64,000 nt of DNA, from assembly GCF_902459465.1 (NCBI RefSeq), contig NC_047065.1, positions 9,245,521-9,309,520 on the forward strand. The letters run 5' to 3'. Shown piece after piece: positions 22,957 through 33,100 of this stretch (positions are counted from its first letter, which is position 1; each line of letters opens with the position of its first letter). The notes below the pieces were generated by a model. That model was not told where the DNA came from. It saw only the letters and a program-made list of their open reading frames with translations, and did no database searches. A program made the translations under genes and the position numbers. This DNA comes from Asterias rubens (taxonomy: Eukaryota; Echinodermata; Asteroidea; Forcipulatida; Asteriidae).

Positions 22957-23012
22957 ATTTTGCACCGCTGTGGGCGTTTAGGGCGACTGACTGTTTGTCA
23001 GTCGCGATTCTG
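22957..23012 (+). repeat. Split repeat A1 of the tyrosine-recombinase element
   Basis: ttgcaccgctgtgggcgtt...gtcagtcgcgattctgg matches A2 at 31047-31103 with few differences. It abuts a hairpin cap on its left. An internal ggcgactgact...gtcagtcgc stem is shared by both copies. Confidence 0.85.
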
Positions 23013-23690
23013 GTGTCCACCGGATGGACGTTTTGGGCGGAAGGTCCCAAAGTTTTAAAAATATTTATTCCTCGTGCCCGAATTACCATTGGGAAATCTG
23101 GAGTGGACGGCAATGGTGAAACCACTGGGTGGGTGTCGATGGCTTAGGACCAAGGTAGTATCTATAGTATATGCTTTCGGGAAGGAAAGGTAAATTTTCT
23201 TATTTTCGACTATTTAGACCCATGTGAGGGAACATGTGTTTCACTTGCCGGGCACAATGGCGGCCAGTCCTTTTGCGCTTGGGTGCATTTGTATAGGACA
23301 TAATGGCACCCTTTGTAAAATCGTTGAGAGGTTAACAATGGCACGTTTCTTGGTGGTATCAAGGGTCCATGGTGGTCGGTGGATTGCTTGCGGGCCCATG
23401 GGTGTCGCATGAGTGGGTACATGAGTGTAAGTGCAAGTGCCAGCGCGCACACAGACATACAAGATTGAATTTATCGGGGTAGAGAGGACCATCGAGGATG
23501 GTGGTGTGTTGAGATAACTTTACGCACCATTGAGGGTCGTGCTAGTTAGTTAAAAAATTCCGTGCTTGGCGCCAGGTTTTGTTCTTTGCCGTAGCTTGTT
23601 GGGGTTAAACTGCAGAGCTTTTGAGATCCGAAATATTCGGCGCTTCGGATCGGTACCCTAGATAATGGTCCGGAGTTCAGTGCTCCAATG
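23013..23690. other. Leader region of the tyrosine-recombinase element
   Basis: GC-rich DNA between A1 and the minisatellite. Open frames of 60-100 codons exist on both strands but none resembles a known protein. It presumably holds the element's 5' untranslated region. Confidence 0.45.
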
Positions 23691-25445
23691 GGGAGAGCCC
23701 CCCTTTTATTTGGTTAGCTTTGCATCCATGTTTTAGATAAACCCGGAAAAAATTTGTAATTTAAATGGGAGTGCCTATCCTTGGTGAGCCTTGCATAAGG
23801 CATGGGTAGTGCCCCATAGTAATGAACATGGTAAGTGGGTGTTTTAAATTGGTAGTGCCCATTTTGTTTAGCTTTACATCGGGGAGTGCCCCAAGTAATG
23901 AACCCGAAACAATGGCCGTTTTAAAAGGGGGAGTGCCCATCTTTGGTTAGCTTTCCTTCGGGGAGTGCACCAAGTATAATTAACCCGGAAAAATCGGGTG
24001 TAAATATGGGGAGTGCCCATTTTTGTTTGCTTTATGCATGTATCGGGAAGTGCCCCAAGTATAAACCCAGAAAATGGGTGTTTTAAACGGGGAGTGCCCA
24101 TCGTTGGTTTGCTTTTCATCGGGGAGTGCCCCAAAGTAACGAACCCGAAAGAAAAGAAAAAATGGGTAGGGCCCATCTCTGGTTAGCTTTAGATCCGGAA
24201 ATACCCCGAGTATGAACCCAAAATGTGTGTGTTTTAAAGGGGGAGTGCCCATCTTTGGTTTAGCTTTCCTTCGGGGAACGCCCCAAGTAATGAACCCGAA
24301 AAATCGGGTGTTTTAAATGGGGAGTGTAGTGTTCACGTGATCACACTCGGTTATGCAAATGAGTTGACCTCGTGTAAGGTCACACGGAGGCAGAATGGAA
24401 AACTGAGGAACAGAGAATAAAGCACATGTTGATGCAGAGAATGAATTCGTATATTATTGCTTTTAATAGTGTTGATTTAATTCGTTAGTCTATTAAGACA
24501 TTACAGGAGTGCCTATGTTTGTTTAGTTTTATGTTCAGAAATGCCCCAAGTATGAACCCGGAAAATGGGTGTTTGAAATGGGGAGTGCCCATCTTCTTCG
24601 GGGAGTGCCCCAAGTATTGAACCCTGAAAATTGTGTGTTTTAAATGGGGAGTGCCCATCTTTGGTTAGCTTTACTTTTGGGAGTGCCCCAAGGATTGAAC
24701 CCGGAAAATTGGGTGTTTAAGATGGGAAGTGCCCATCCTTGGTTTTCCTTCGGGGGGTGCCCCAAGTATGAACACGGAAAATGGGTGTTTGAAATGGGGA
24801 GTGCCCATCTTCTTCGGGAGTGCCCCAAGTTTTGAACCCGGAAAATCGTGTGTTTTAAATGGGGAGTGTCCATCTTTGATATGCTTTCCTTCTGGGAGTG
24901 CCCCAAGGATTGAACCCGACAAAATCGGTTATGTAATGGGGAGTGCCCATCTTTGGTTAGTTTTATATCCGGAAGTGCCCCAAGTATACACCCGAAAAAT
25001 GTGTGTTTTAAATTGGGAGTGTTCATCTTTGTTTAGCTTTCTTTCGGGGAGTGCCCCAATAATGAACCCAGAAAAATTTGTGTTTTAATTGGGGACGGAA
25101 TAGCCCATCTTCTTGTTTTGCTTTTCATCGGGGAGAGCCCCAAGTAATAAACCCGGAAAAAAAAAAAAAGGGTGTTTGAAATGGGGAGTGACCATCTTTG
25201 GTTTTTCATCGGGGAGTGATCCCATTAATAATAAAATAAAAAAAACGCTTTGGATGGCGAGTGCCCCACTTGGGTAGGCCTTGCGTAATGAGGGAGTGCC
25301 CTGAGTAATGAGCCCTGAAAGTGGGTGTTTCTAAACGGGGAGTGCCCCTCTCTTTTGGTCTTGGCCGGCACTGGGGCGTCCCCCTTGCTTGGGCCTTGAA
25401 AGTTAGGGAAAAACGGGGAGTGCCCCTTATAGGTTTAGGTGTATT
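23690..25445 (+). repeat. Minisatellite inside the element, ~80-90-bp units
   Basis: About 18-20 imperfect units, each with ggggagtgcccatctttgg, a gctttcctt-like block, cggggagtgccccaag, a gaacccg(g)aaaa block and gggtgttttaaat. The paired gggagtgcccc words make each unit partly self-complementary. The array is interrupted by a solo LTR at 24325-24505. Open frames across it on both strands are by-products of the repeat. Isolated ggggagtgcc words persist to about 26120. Confidence 0.88.
24325..24505. mobile_element. Solo LTR in the minisatellite
   Basis: A 181-bp block starts TGTAGTGTTCACGTGATCAC and ends GACATTACA, so it has TG...CA ends. It is flanked by GGAG at 24321-24324 and 24506-24509, a 4-bp duplication within a repeat word ggggagtgcc that is otherwise continuous. 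An AATAAA signal lies near 24417. This fits a solo LTR left by recombination of a small LTR retrotransposon. It does not match the LTRs at 38.3 and 44.9 kb. Confidence 0.8.
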
Positions 25446-26660
25446 TTGGTTTAATCGGCCAATGGAAGCTGGAAAATCTCTACAGGCAAAATGAGGTCTA
25501 GTATTTCGAGAGTGCCTACATCCAGAGATCATGATTTGAAGCTTTTAGACGTACAAAATAAGTTTATATACTTGTGTAGAGCCAGTAGGGGAGATGACCT
25601 TAGCTTTTATCCACACCGGGTCTTCGTCAGATGTATAAGCAAACACAAGCAACATAGCAGAAGGAGGGCAAAAAACTATGGGAAGGCTCCGAAAAAGCGG
25701 AAATTATACCCATTCAAAGTTGTTATCTTACAGACATGGGATGGCTACGATCCCTTAAGAGTAACGCAGTGAGGACAGAATGATGGTCAATGGAAGGGTG
25801 GATTACCGGCCAAAAAGGCTAGCTAGTAGGGGAGCAGGACTTTCGTATCTTATAAAGTTAGAAATAAAAGGAAAGGCAACGGGGAATGCCACACTTCCGG
25901 TTTTGGCGGGCAGCAGGGGAAGGCCCTAGGAAATGGACTTGGAGGTGTGCACTCTGAAAGTTTGGTGCCTCTGTTGGTTTGGCCTTTGGCCTTAGTTAGC
26001 CTTGGTAGGAGGGCGGTATTTATAGGTACGGCTCAGGGGGAGTACCCCCTCAGTTACCCCTTAGTCTGAATGGCGTTGCGTTTATGCATTGAGTATGGTC
26101 TGAGAGAGTTCTAAATGGGGAGTGCCTTTATAGCGGTTTTGGCACCATAATATAGGAAACTGGCCCGGTTAATGGGGTTCCTATAAGACTAGAGCTCAAT
26201 AAAAGAAGCTTCTTAAAGGAGGTTTGGCAGATTGTTTGCACTTGTATCACGTTTGTTCAATACAGGCAAAGTCGGCTTTGAAAGTCCATAAACCTGGCAG
26301 GCTTCAGTTGCTCAAGGCTTCCCGAGACCGGTTACGATCGTATACGATCGTAACGTTGTTTATGTTATGGCTCTACGATCGTAACGTAGCTTATGTTATG
26401 GCTCTCCTTCGTAAGTACGTCTCCGAGTTCGCTCCTCTATCACCCGAGGACATCAAAGAGAAGCAGTTGTATGTGCCGAGAGACACGGATGTCTGTTTCC
26501 GTTGCCGAAAAGGGGGTAAATTTTTATCGAGACTGCAAGGAAATACTCTAAGTTTTCTTGAGCCGGTTTGGCATGGTGGACTTTTAGTCAACGTACATCG
26601 GGGGAAGGGAGCCTCGGGATGATATTTGGGTTTTCTATGTGCATGTTCTAAAGTGGGGAA
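25446..26660 (+). pseudogene. Possible gag remnant of the element
   Basis: Position between leader and RT is where a gag gene would lie. Frames at 25491-25772 and 26224-26622 are open for 93 and 132 codons. The second contains a CFRCRKGGKF stretch and an LSPEDIKEKQ stretch, but no complete zinc knuckle. I do not recognise a gag family, so the call rests on position. Confidence 0.3.
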
Positions 26661-27199
26661 TTATTAGATATTCGCCCCCTACTTACTAAAAAGAAAAAAA
26701 AAAAAAAAAGTAAAATTGCACGTAGAACACTGAGTCGTTTGTAGTGTTGTGGTTTAGTGTGTCAAATAAAACAATTTGAGCGGTTGGCAGTTGGCGCTAA
26801 GAAATGGCATTTCTATGTGAAATGTATTCATTATTTATTGTCCGAGTTTTGTTTCCTTTTTATATATTTTATAGATCGGTCGTTGGCCGTTGGAAATGTT
26901 TTACAAGCTGTGCTTTGAACGGTTTCTCTCTTGATTAAACCTGGTAGTATAGGCGGTTCTTGAAGATATTGGGAACCCATGTGTGGGAGCGCTCATCTTG
27001 CTACCCCTTTGACCATGTTGCAGCTCAGGCTGCAAGGCGGCGCAGAGGTTCGTGTTTCTGGGTAGATATATCATGAGTTGTTGCAGGGCCCCCCGATGGA
27101 TCAGAGCCAAGTCCTGCTAAAGTTCTTTCAGGTGTTTGCCGGCCTAATTTTCAAGCCCTGCGGTTTCGAGACCCAGATTTATTTTGTAGCTGGAAGGTC
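26661..27199. other. Unassigned stretch of the element
   Basis: Starts with a poly(A) run (26693-26709). From about 27110 the plus strand begins to look coding in the frame that leads into the RT. Nothing else is recognised. Confidence 0.4.
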
Positions 27200-28230
27200 T
27201 GCACGATCATCCCCAGGCGTGGAATGACATATTGACTGAGCGCCCTCACGCCGGCCAGCAGATAGGGCGATGGTTGCGTCAGGGCGTAGACCTGTTTGAG
27301 TTTTCCCAACCCTTTAGAGGGAAATACCGGGGTAGAACCTTTGACTCGGCTATCCTTCCACCCAGGTACTTTTCTAACGCCCCTATTTGCAAGGAATTCA
27401 CCCCTTTCATTAATTAGACAATTTCGAAGCGCCTTGTAGAAGGGTCAGTGGAGCTTTTGGGGCGGTAAAAAGCACGAAACCGCCGAGGTGTGTCAATGCG
27501 CTCACCATCGAACCCCCCCAAAACAGACTACATGTAGTTTTGTCGATGAAGGGGCCGAACATCTGGTGTAAAGATACACCTTTCAAATTAGTTCCATTGG
27601 GGGATACTGTGGAATCGATTAGTCGAGGTGGAAAGTTCTCGGGAATCGACGACGCTCAGGGATACAAACAAATCCTTCTAAATGAGAGGTCTAGGACCTT
27701 CTGTGGCTTCGAGTGGGCGGGATTCTATTTTGTGGACACTACTCTCCCGTTCGGTTTCAAAAACAGTGCCTACATATATTCCTCACTTGGGTTTTGTCTC
27801 TCAACCTGGTTAAAAAACAGGGGCATTCACACAGAAGTTTGGATCGTCGAACGGTTCATTGGAGAGTGTGCTGGAGAGGGGAAGTCTTGTTCCTAAAGGC
27901 AGAATGTTTGTTTTTGTTTGTTTGCAGGGCTCGATAAGCGACTCAGTCAAAAGGCTGCTAGAGCGTTGTATGTAGTCTGTTACATGCAGTCACTTGGATA
28001 CTTCATCAACCTGAAGAAGAGCCAATTGCAGCCGGTTTCATGGATGATGCATTTGGGTCTAGGTTTTTTTTTTTTTTTTTTTTTTTTTCAGACTCCCTAT
28101 CTTTCTGGATCACGGATAAGAAGAAGTGCTCATTCGCCCATGTTAGGGAGGACATGTTGAAAGCAGGTTCGGTGCTTTTGAAAAAGATGCAGCACTTTGT
28201 CGGAAAATGCCAAGCTTCATTTTAGTGTTC
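27200..28230 (+). pseudogene. Reverse transcriptase domain of the element, broken
   Basis: The upstream part (27232-27460, frame 1) reads like the pre-RT segment of Ngaro-type proteins (GRTFDSAILPPRYFSNAPIC). It has an in-frame TAG at 27415-27417 and shifts to frame 0 near 27460. Frame 0 carries PPRCVNALTIEPP, NIWCKDTPFKL and GIDDAQGYKQ (first catalytic Asp), then FCGFEWAGFYF and TLPFGFKNSAY. The expected IDD motif reads WIVER, so the catalytic aspartates are lost. A TAA stop lies at 27894-27896. The thumb-like part (LDKRLSQKAARALYVVCYM) follows in the same frame until a run of about 25 T near 28064-28088 and a further frame change. Role in a live element: copying element RNA into DNA. Confidence 0.85.
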
Positions 28231-28289
28231 ATTGCTACTTCCCTTTTGTCCGGGAGTGTTGCTCCTTTATGGTCGAGTTGCATGAGGTC

Positions 28290-28700
28290 ACACCTGTTCA
28301 TTTAACTCAACCAGTGCGCGATGAAGTGCTCTTTTGGCGTTTTGTCGACTCATTTTCAGAGCCTATCCCATGGAGGAAAGAGCGGCACCAGTGACAGTAA
28401 GGTTGGCGTCGGATGGCTCTGATCATAAATGGGGTGGGTATTTGTCGCTTCCCGGTCAAAACGCCGTCACCTTCGGCGTTTATTGGTCATCTAATGTGCA
28501 ATTTATAACAGACATCTGTTACAAAGAGGCACTGGCTTTGTATTTTGTTTTGCTGTCAGAAATATATACACTCTTGGACAGAAGAGTCGATGTGCAGGTA
28601 GATTCACAAAGTCTCTCCTAGAAGCTAATTTCGGCCTAAAGTTGGAGTGGGTCCCAAGTGGGGAGAACCAGGCAGATTTTCCATACAGGGAGCTTTCTAG
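28290..28700 (+). pseudogene. RNase H domain of the element, broken
   Basis: Frame 2 carries LASDGSDHKWGGYLS (first Asp), YKEALALYFVLLSEI (Glu) and VQVDSQSL (Asp), the three acidic blocks of an RNase H that removes RNA after reverse transcription. A TAG at 28619-28621 breaks the frame. In frame 1 LEWVPSGENQADFPYRELS follows, the usual segment after RNase H in DIRS/Ngaro proteins. Confidence 0.78.
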
Positions 28701-29180
28701 AGCGAGCCCGTCTTACAGCGTCAATGTGGCACTTCCTGCAAAGGGAGCTCGGTGGAAGTTCGGGGTTTTCTTGGGGTCTCACGACACTGCTCTCCAATGT
28801 TCCGAAAGGAAGATTCCAAGTTCCAGGCTCGTCAGGGGTAAACGTGTTTGCACAGTCATGCCCTCAGGGTGTGCAGCTGTATGTTTTCCCTCCCTTTGTG
28901 CTCATTCCAGCTCTGATCAAGCTTTTCATCGAATGGGGAGTGTGTCGGTGACAATAGTAGTGCCGAAGCACCACCATCCAAGGTCCTGTTGGCCGCGTTT
29001 AGTGTATTGTGCGACACGGTCTTTGCACCTAGAGCGGAACTCGGTCAGACGGGCGTCCTGGTATTTCCGTCAAGGCGAGGATATGGAAAAAACTCAGGGC
29101 CTTCGATTCGAGCTTTGGGCATGCGAGTGTCGTTTTCCTGCGGATGGTTGGATTTCGAGGGAGGTTCGTTTGCCGCTCAA
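28701..29180 (+). pseudogene. RNase H to hydrolase linker of the element, frameshifted
   Basis: Coding similarity moves between frames: NVFAQSCPQGVQLYVFPPF (frame 2) and VSVTIVVPKHHHPRSCWPRL (frame 1) correspond to the post-RNase H segment of DIRS/Ngaro polyproteins, where a P-P-x-x-L-I and VVPxW region is typical. Function of this segment is not known. At least two frame changes. Confidence 0.6.
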
Positions 29181-29460
29181 CACCCAGTGCTTCTAGTATC
29201 TGATTTGATGTTCAAGGGTATGAGGGGATTTGGTTGGCCAGCGGTTGCCAGGTTGAGGGTAAATGGCGGGGCAAGATTGGGAGTCTTGTGCAGCGTTTTG
29301 GCAGAGCCCTGTCGAGCAAAGAAGCCGGAGTTGGCGGTTCTAGACGGAGGTGTAAACGACATCAGCAAGGCTGGCGGTGCAGGAGTAGAGGAGTTGCTGA
29401 GAGTTCTTGCCTCAGCGGGTAAACGTTTGTAAACCAAGTGTCAGGGGATAAAGTTTGTAT
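29181..29460 (+). pseudogene. SGNH-hydrolase-like domain of the element
   Basis: Within the frame 28989-29432, VLLVSDLMFKGM (29187-29222) matches block I of SGNH/GDSL hydrolases, where GDS is expected; the catalytic Ser position survives as the S of VSD. LAVLDGGVNDIS (29331-29366) matches the block with the G-x-N-D oxyanion motif. Known: some Ngaro elements carry an SGNH-hydrolase domain of unsettled role. The later Asp-x-x-His block is not visible before the stop at 29430-29432. The frame is otherwise intact for 147 codons. Confidence is good for the fold, poor for activity. Confidence 0.68.
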
Positions 29461-29671
29461 TTTCTCTCCAATGATTGTATAACTCAGTCAGACCTAGTAG
29501 GTCAGCTCCATTTAACGGTTTGGGGGAGTATGAAATCACAGAGATGACTGCAAATATGACTCAGGTCAGTTTTGGTCTTGCGTACCGGAGTGCACGTGGA
29601 TTTAGATATTTCGCTCAGGTTCCTTTTACCCCAAATAGGTTTTGGTAACCGTACTGTTTTCTTTCCTTTCC

Positions 29672-30765
29672 TTGTCTCTCAAGCTCGACCGGGTCAAGGA
29701 GAGTCTTAAAGAGTTGGACGATCGTTTTGACAAGTTTGACATTCAATACGCAGAAAAGGAGTTTGATAAGCAGTTTGTCGACCTTTCTTTGGAGCAATCA
29801 TAGCTCAGGCTATTTCACTGACGGCGAGGGCTCGATTCAGCGACCCTAGAGGGTGTGGCTAAGTTTTTAGCGGATCGAGACTCAAAGGGTCGAACACAGG
29901 TTCATGCCTTGGGTTGCGGAAATTTTGGAAAAAGTGGACCTTTTGGCTGTGGGTGTGAGTGACATCTTTCAGCCGGAACAGTCGATTCATACATTGGTCA
30001 GCTCAGGGCCTATTTCAACACAGGTGGAAAGACACTTCCTTGGCGGCAGAACTCACAATGGGGCAACCCTTGTATTTCCTTTCGAGTGCGGAAATATTTA
30101 AAGGCAACGAGGCTTGAGCAAGCCCGGGTGACGCCCATACAAGCAGTCCCCATTTTCTCGGACAGGATCAGGTGGCTCGCAAACGAAATCAGGAAGTGAA
30201 TAACAAAGCTTCAGGAGACTGACCATGTACACTTCGTGGGGCAGTTCATTTTGTACAAGGACTTGGCTTTCTTCTTGTGCCTATGGTGGGCAGGAGGTAG
30301 GTCGGAAGACCTAGGGTGAACGAAGACCAGTGAAATCACTAAGATTTATGGCAGAGATCTTCTTCTCAGCCACACTATTGGCCAAACTGTGCGGCAAGGT
30401 GGCTCATCTCTCGTTGTAATCCCCAATTAGATAGTGAAATGGACCCGGCAGGGGCTTTGGAAGGCGTGGTCAGGTTTGCACGGGATACGGACATCTACAC
30501 CGGATCACAGGTCGTTGACTAACAAGCCGTTCACTGGAAACGGCCCCACGAATCGCCTCAAACTATACTTCTCAGCTTCGTCAGATCCGGGTGACCGCGT
30601 CTTAAGACCCTACGGTGGAAGGGCGGGAGTAGCAGCCACTCTGCGGTTGCAGAGAGCCACGGACCAGGAAGTGATGGATCACTGCGGATGGGTGACACAG
30701 TGAGCGTACAGACACCACACTTGGATAGATGGATAGGGTAACCAGGCGCCGCACCACGGTTCTTT
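29672..30765 (+). pseudogene. Tyrosine recombinase of the element, with stops
   Basis: One frame (frame 2) is readable from about 29840 to 30765 with only in-frame stops. N-terminal core-binding part: GVAKFLADRDSKGRTQVHA and TVDSYIGQLRAYFNTGG. Catalytic part: WWAGGRSEDLG (first Arg box), LRPYGGRAGVAAT (second Arg box, R-x-G; the usual His is replaced), then HCGW and, past a TGA, AYRHHTW, where the nucleophilic Tyr is expected. Stops include TGA after LG, TAG after PN and TGA after VTQ. A charged, coiled-coil-like stretch (29672-29803) precedes it. In a live element this enzyme would insert a circular intermediate by recombination without an integrase. Confidence 0.82.
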
Positions 30766-30969
30766 TAATAAGGAAGGCCATTGAGGATGAAGGAAAGGAG
30801 CGGCCATCGCCAGCAGACCAGGCGGGGGGGTTCTATCGGCCCTAAACTCCGGCTTCAAGGCTGAGAAGGCTTTTAAATCTCCAGCAGGGCAGGCAGCGAC
30901 GGTGTGAGAGTTGGATGAGAGATGGGGGGAAAGTGGGGGACAGTGGCGTGCGGATCCTGGGTGCGGGTG

Positions 30970-31045
30970 AGGAACCTTTTCTACCCAGTCCTCAATCCAT
31001 GTAGAGACCGGAGCCCAGGACGAACACAGCGGTGCAAATAATTTA
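30970..31045 (+). repeat. Split repeat B1
   Basis: aaccttttctacccagtcc...cggtgcaaataattta; repeated as B2 at 31244-31315 with few differences (e.g. cggtgc versus cagtgc). Confidence 0.85.
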
Positions 31046-31062
31046 CTATTTGCACCGCTGTG
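31025..31062. promoter_or_regulatory. Palindromic B1/A2 junction, candidate recombination site
   Basis: Perfect 16-bp arms CACAGCGGTGCAAATA (31025-31040) and TATTTGCACCGCTGTG (31047-31062) surround a 6-bp ATTTAC spacer. Inverted arms around a 6-8-bp spacer are the layout of tyrosine-recombinase core sites. The outer ends of the element (A1 left, B2 right) would form nearly the same palindrome if joined in a circle. Confidence 0.65.
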
Positions 31063-31315
31063 GGCGTTGAGGGCGACTGACTCTTTGTCAGTCGCGATTC
31101 TGGCTGGGCTAAGGTGAGGGCGTCAATAGCGGTGGGACTGTCCGGCGGACCCCCTTTTTGTATTTGGGTTTTGGGTTTTGGGGAATTCTTTTTACCCCAC
31201 CCACCCTACCCCTTTTCGCTCCCGGTTCTGGTTTCTACGTTTAGAACCTTTTCTACCCAGTCCACAATCCATGTAGAGACCGGAGCCCAGGACGAACACA
31301 GCAGTGCAAATAATT
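31047..31315 (+). repeat. Split repeats A2 and B2
   Basis: A2 (31047-31103) repeats A1; about 140 bp of pyrimidine-rich DNA follow; B2 (31244-31315) repeats B1. B2 abuts the hairpin cap at 31316. Confidence 0.85.
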
Positions 31316-32420
31316 AGGTGTTCGTGCTGATGCACGAACACCTATTGTTATTGCTCTGTTTTTTTTTTCTTCTCCATCTTCCTTGTTCTTCCCGTCAACT
31401 CTTATCTACAGCATAACTCAAGATTCAAGCCAAACTGAACCTTGAAACTCACCAGACAATTGAACCTCAATACGAAGACGGCACAGTTTTCATTACGTCA
31501 TGATGACGTCATTAGGTGTCAAATTACAGGGTTTTTAAAGTTGAAAAGGGACCATTTTCGTTTTGCTGTATCTCAACGAATATGAAAGCTATGATGTTCA
31601 AAGTTTTTGCATCTGATAGACCAAGACTGGGGCAACATTTTAAAAGTTAACGCCAAAATCGTACGACCTTAGCATCCGGGTCGTTACCCTGGGTCGAAGT
31701 TCACCTTCGGGTTTTTTTCGTCAAAAAACAACTTTCGAGCTTTTCTACGGAATAACTCAAGATTGAGATTGAATGGCAAAAATGTTAAAACTCAACAGAT
31801 AGTTGAACCTCAGTATCAAGACAACACATACTTAATTACGTCATTATGACGTCATCGGGAATTGAATTACGTTAGATCAAAGATTAATATTTGTAAAAAT
31901 CATAACTCAAAAACTATGAATCGGATTTTGACAATCTACACATCATCGGATAGATCATTAAAAGTTGGACAAATGCTTCACAGAACACGTAAAATATTTT
32001 TAATACTTCTAGTGCAAAACAAAATTTGAAAATTTCATAAAATCTTATCGTATTCATGTTTTTAAAACTACTGATCATTTCAACGTAATTTTTGTTTCAG
32101 ATTGTAAAACAACAATCCCGCTCAATCTTTTGCACAGAAATAACAAAATTTGGACCTTTACATCAGTCGAAAAGGGACGTCAAAGCACCTGTTGACCCAC
32201 GCGTTTACCCCATTTTGATCAACAACGCACGCTATGTACGCTATGCAGTGCAAGCGCGGGAATTCCCAAAAGTGCTCTCTTCAGTCCAGCGAAAGAGGGC
32301 GCTGTAACGTTTTTAGTAACATCGAGCGCTGAGTGAATCGCGGCGAATCGCAATAGTTGAGTAATAATGAACAACGTCTCGCACCAAAACTACAAGTAGG
32401 AATACATATGCATTGATGTT
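31316..32420 (-). repeat. Hairpin-capped repeat, copy 4 (type B cap), reverse
   Basis: Starts with the cap AGGTGTTCGTGC-tgat-GCACGAACACCT (31316-31343) and attgttattgctctg plus T-run. The body is in reverse relative to copies 1-3: cgtcatgatgacgtcatt near 31497, ctgtatctcaacgaatatg near 31568, ggtcgttaccctgggtcg near 31678 and cgtcattatgacgtcatc near 31840. The distal part (32270-32400) is the inverted partner of 7.2-7.4 kb. No coding capacity. Confidence 0.82.
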
Positions 32421-33100
32421 ATAAGATACATTATACACCTTCAGATAGTCCATCACATAATTATAAAATGTTTACAAGTCATACATCAGCTGAAAGGTTT
32501 TAATGAACTAGTCAGGATCTACACAAATGAAATCAGTTTAAACTTGGCTTCTTGTTCAAACCAGAGGTTGAAAATAATTGGTCAAAGAAAAATAATTTCA
32601 CAACCACACATTTGATTTTTTATATATTTATACGTCATTGGGTAGGTATGTAACAACTTAAGAAACGATACACAACGTTGACTATTAATTCTTGACCTCC
32701 AGTTAAACAGGAAGATGCAGTTAATTATTTGAAAAAATATTACCCCAGAACCAGAAATTAGTTGTTTATTATCTGAACGTCGTCAGATAAGGCTTTGAAA
32801 AACATTACTAACGCTATAATTTGTGACCTGACAAAATTGTCTTCCGGTTCAAACCGGATGTTTAATATTTGAAAAAAAACGGAAGTTGAAACTTTATATT
32901 TGAAAAAATCATAACTTCTAAACCAAATATTGGATTTTTACAACCCATCCATCATTTAAAAGGTCTTAATAAACTTATCACGCGCTACATAAAAAGTAAC
33001 CCCTATTTGAACTTTTATCCGATGCAAACCGGAAGTTGGTGTTTAATTTGTAAACAAATCATAACTCCTTAACCAGTCATTGGATTGATGAGGTAAATGT
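32421..33100. other. Decayed repeat DNA with ccggaagt units
   Basis: From about 32820 to 33090 two or three imperfect ~150-bp units share ggttcaaaccggaagttg, aaatcataac and attggattttt. The same words occur in the body of the hairpin-capped family at 9.05-9.18 kb. No gene is seen. Confidence 0.5.

Larger units (their letters stand above)
22957..31315 (+). mobile_element. Tyrosine-recombinase retroelement, Ngaro/PAT-like, decayed
   Basis: Seen: terminal repeats in the order A1 (22957-23012), coding region, B1 (30970-31045), A2 (31047-31103), B2 (31244-31315), all direct. This split-direct-repeat layout is known only from tyrosine-recombinase retroelements such as PAT and Ngaro. Coding remnants in order on the plus strand: possible gag, RT, RNase H, SGNH-hydrolase-like, tyrosine recombinase. 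Length about 8.36 kb, including a minisatellite with a solo LTR. GC content is visibly higher than in the flanks. Frameshifts and stops mean it is dead. The RT and recombinase motifs and an SGNH domain favour Ngaro over DIRS1 (family knowledge; not searched). Confidence 0.88.

Noticed and set aside
24640..25088. Overlapping frames on both strands in the minisatellite
   Set aside because: Unit lengths near multiples of three keep frames open by chance; no conserved protein.
27896..27930. Intron in the RT (gtttgtttgcag before LDKRL)
   Set aside because: No matching donor, and the reading frame continues across apart from one stop; the element is simply decayed.
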